Positions 63,661-64,000 of a stretch of DNA of 64,000 bases are shown in pieces. The notes beneath the pieces were generated by a model, which saw only the letters and a list, made by a program, of their open reading frames with translations, did no database searches and had not been told where the DNA came from. This DNA is from Vespa crabro. Taxonomy: Eukaryota > Arthropoda > Insecta > Hymenoptera > Vespidae. The stretch spans positions 4,657,496 through 4,721,495 of the forward strand of contig NC_060969.1 of NCBI RefSeq assembly GCF_910589235.1, read 5' to 3'. Numbering within the stretch: position 1 is the first letter of the stretch; every line of letters begins with the position of its first letter. Position numbers and translations under genes: made by a program.

Positions 63661-64000
63661 CTCCAAACTAATTCCCCGCGACCAGATTTATTGCAAGAAA
63701 GGGGTGAAAAAAATATACCTACCCTCGGCATCCCCACTTTCATCCTTCTCCCTTTTCCTCTGCTTCTAGCTGCTGCTACGAAGCCGACACCTTCCTATTA
63801 CATTCCACCTGACTTATCTCACTAATGCGAGCTGGATACCAACCTCCGTTTCTTTTCTCTCTTCGCTCTTCTTATTGGTGATCTTTTCAAGCGTTATCGT
63901 TGGGCAAGTAATCCTCGCGTTACGTTCGGGACGATGGAGCGTCCTTCGAAACGATCTCCGTTAAGATATAGGAAAATGATTTCCTTTTTCATTCGATTAT

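Larger units (their letters stand above)
41969..64000. other. region upstream of the grain start codon: upstream intron or intergenic DNA
   Basis: These 22 kb contain no recognised coding gene. They hold many (GA)n/(CT)n tracts and AT-rich stretches, and from about 56 kb the sequence becomes less repetitive, with candidate regulatory islands at 58.8-59.05, 59.4-59.6 and 62.0-62.45 kb. Strong minus-strand 5' splice-site matches end at 48402 (AAG|GTAAGA), 52799 (TCG|GTAAGG), 54782 (CTG|GTAAGT) and 60874 (AAG|GTAAGG). Any of them could end a non-coding first exon of grain, but sequence alone cannot choose. Confidence 0.5.

Noticed and set aside
1..64000. tRNA, rRNA or known microRNA genes
   Set aside because: I looked for B-box-like GGTTCGANTCC and for common conserved insect microRNA sequences on reading through and found no convincing match; short or divergent RNAs could be missed.
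1..64000. CRISPR arrays, bacterial operons or other prokaryotic systems
   Set aside because: The repeats are simple microsatellites without unique spacers, and the only gene is a spliced eukaryotic transcription factor.

Overview
This window looks like nuclear DNA from an insect, most probably a hymenopteran (ant, wasp or bee). The evidence is AT-leaning sequence rich in TCGA/CGAT words, very frequent long (GA)n/(CT)n tracts, spliceosomal GT-AG introns, and exons of an arthropod-type GATA transcription factor. The order is inferred from sequence character; no species can be named.

The only gene I can firmly support lies on the minus strand: the 5' and middle part of an orthologue of Drosophila grain (grn, GATAc), the arthropod GATA2/3-type factor. 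Three coding exons splice together in frame: exon 1 (41276-41465, start codon), exon 2 (31194-32531, a large low-complexity transactivation exon carrying the conserved QVCRPHFH, HPWL and LFSFPPTPPKD blocks) and exon 3 (27972-28117, the complete N-terminal C-X2-C-X17-C-X2-C zinc finger). Together they encode 558 residues. The exon for the C-terminal DNA-binding finger, and the 3' end, were not found in the remaining 28 kb, so they should lie beyond coordinate 1. A good 3' splice site at about 41969 suggests a 5'-UTR exon attached to exon 1.

Layout: 1-27971 is intron 3 (incomplete). 28118-31193 is intron 2. 32532-41275 is intron 1. 41466-about 41968 is a probable 5' UTR. 41969-64000 is upstream intronic or intergenic DNA with no recognised gene. 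Two short unrecognised open frames on the plus strand in that upstream part (57703-57790 with clean splice sites, and 62704-62943) are the best candidates for additional transcribed units.

Most long open frames in the window are shadows of microsatellites: (GA)n, (TA)n, (TAG)n, (ATT)n, (CGA)n and homopolymers. Scattered among them are low-repeat islands with motif clusters expected of cis-regulatory DNA around a developmental regulator: AACCGGTT (Grainyhead type), GCCAT/ATGGC (Pho/YY1 type) next to GA tracts, homeodomain cores, (GATA)n arrays and a (TAGG)n array made of TAGteam heptamers. These regulatory readings are inference from motifs only. I did not find a previously undescribed system; the interest lies in the regulatory architecture and the homopolymer-rich activation domain of this GATA gene.
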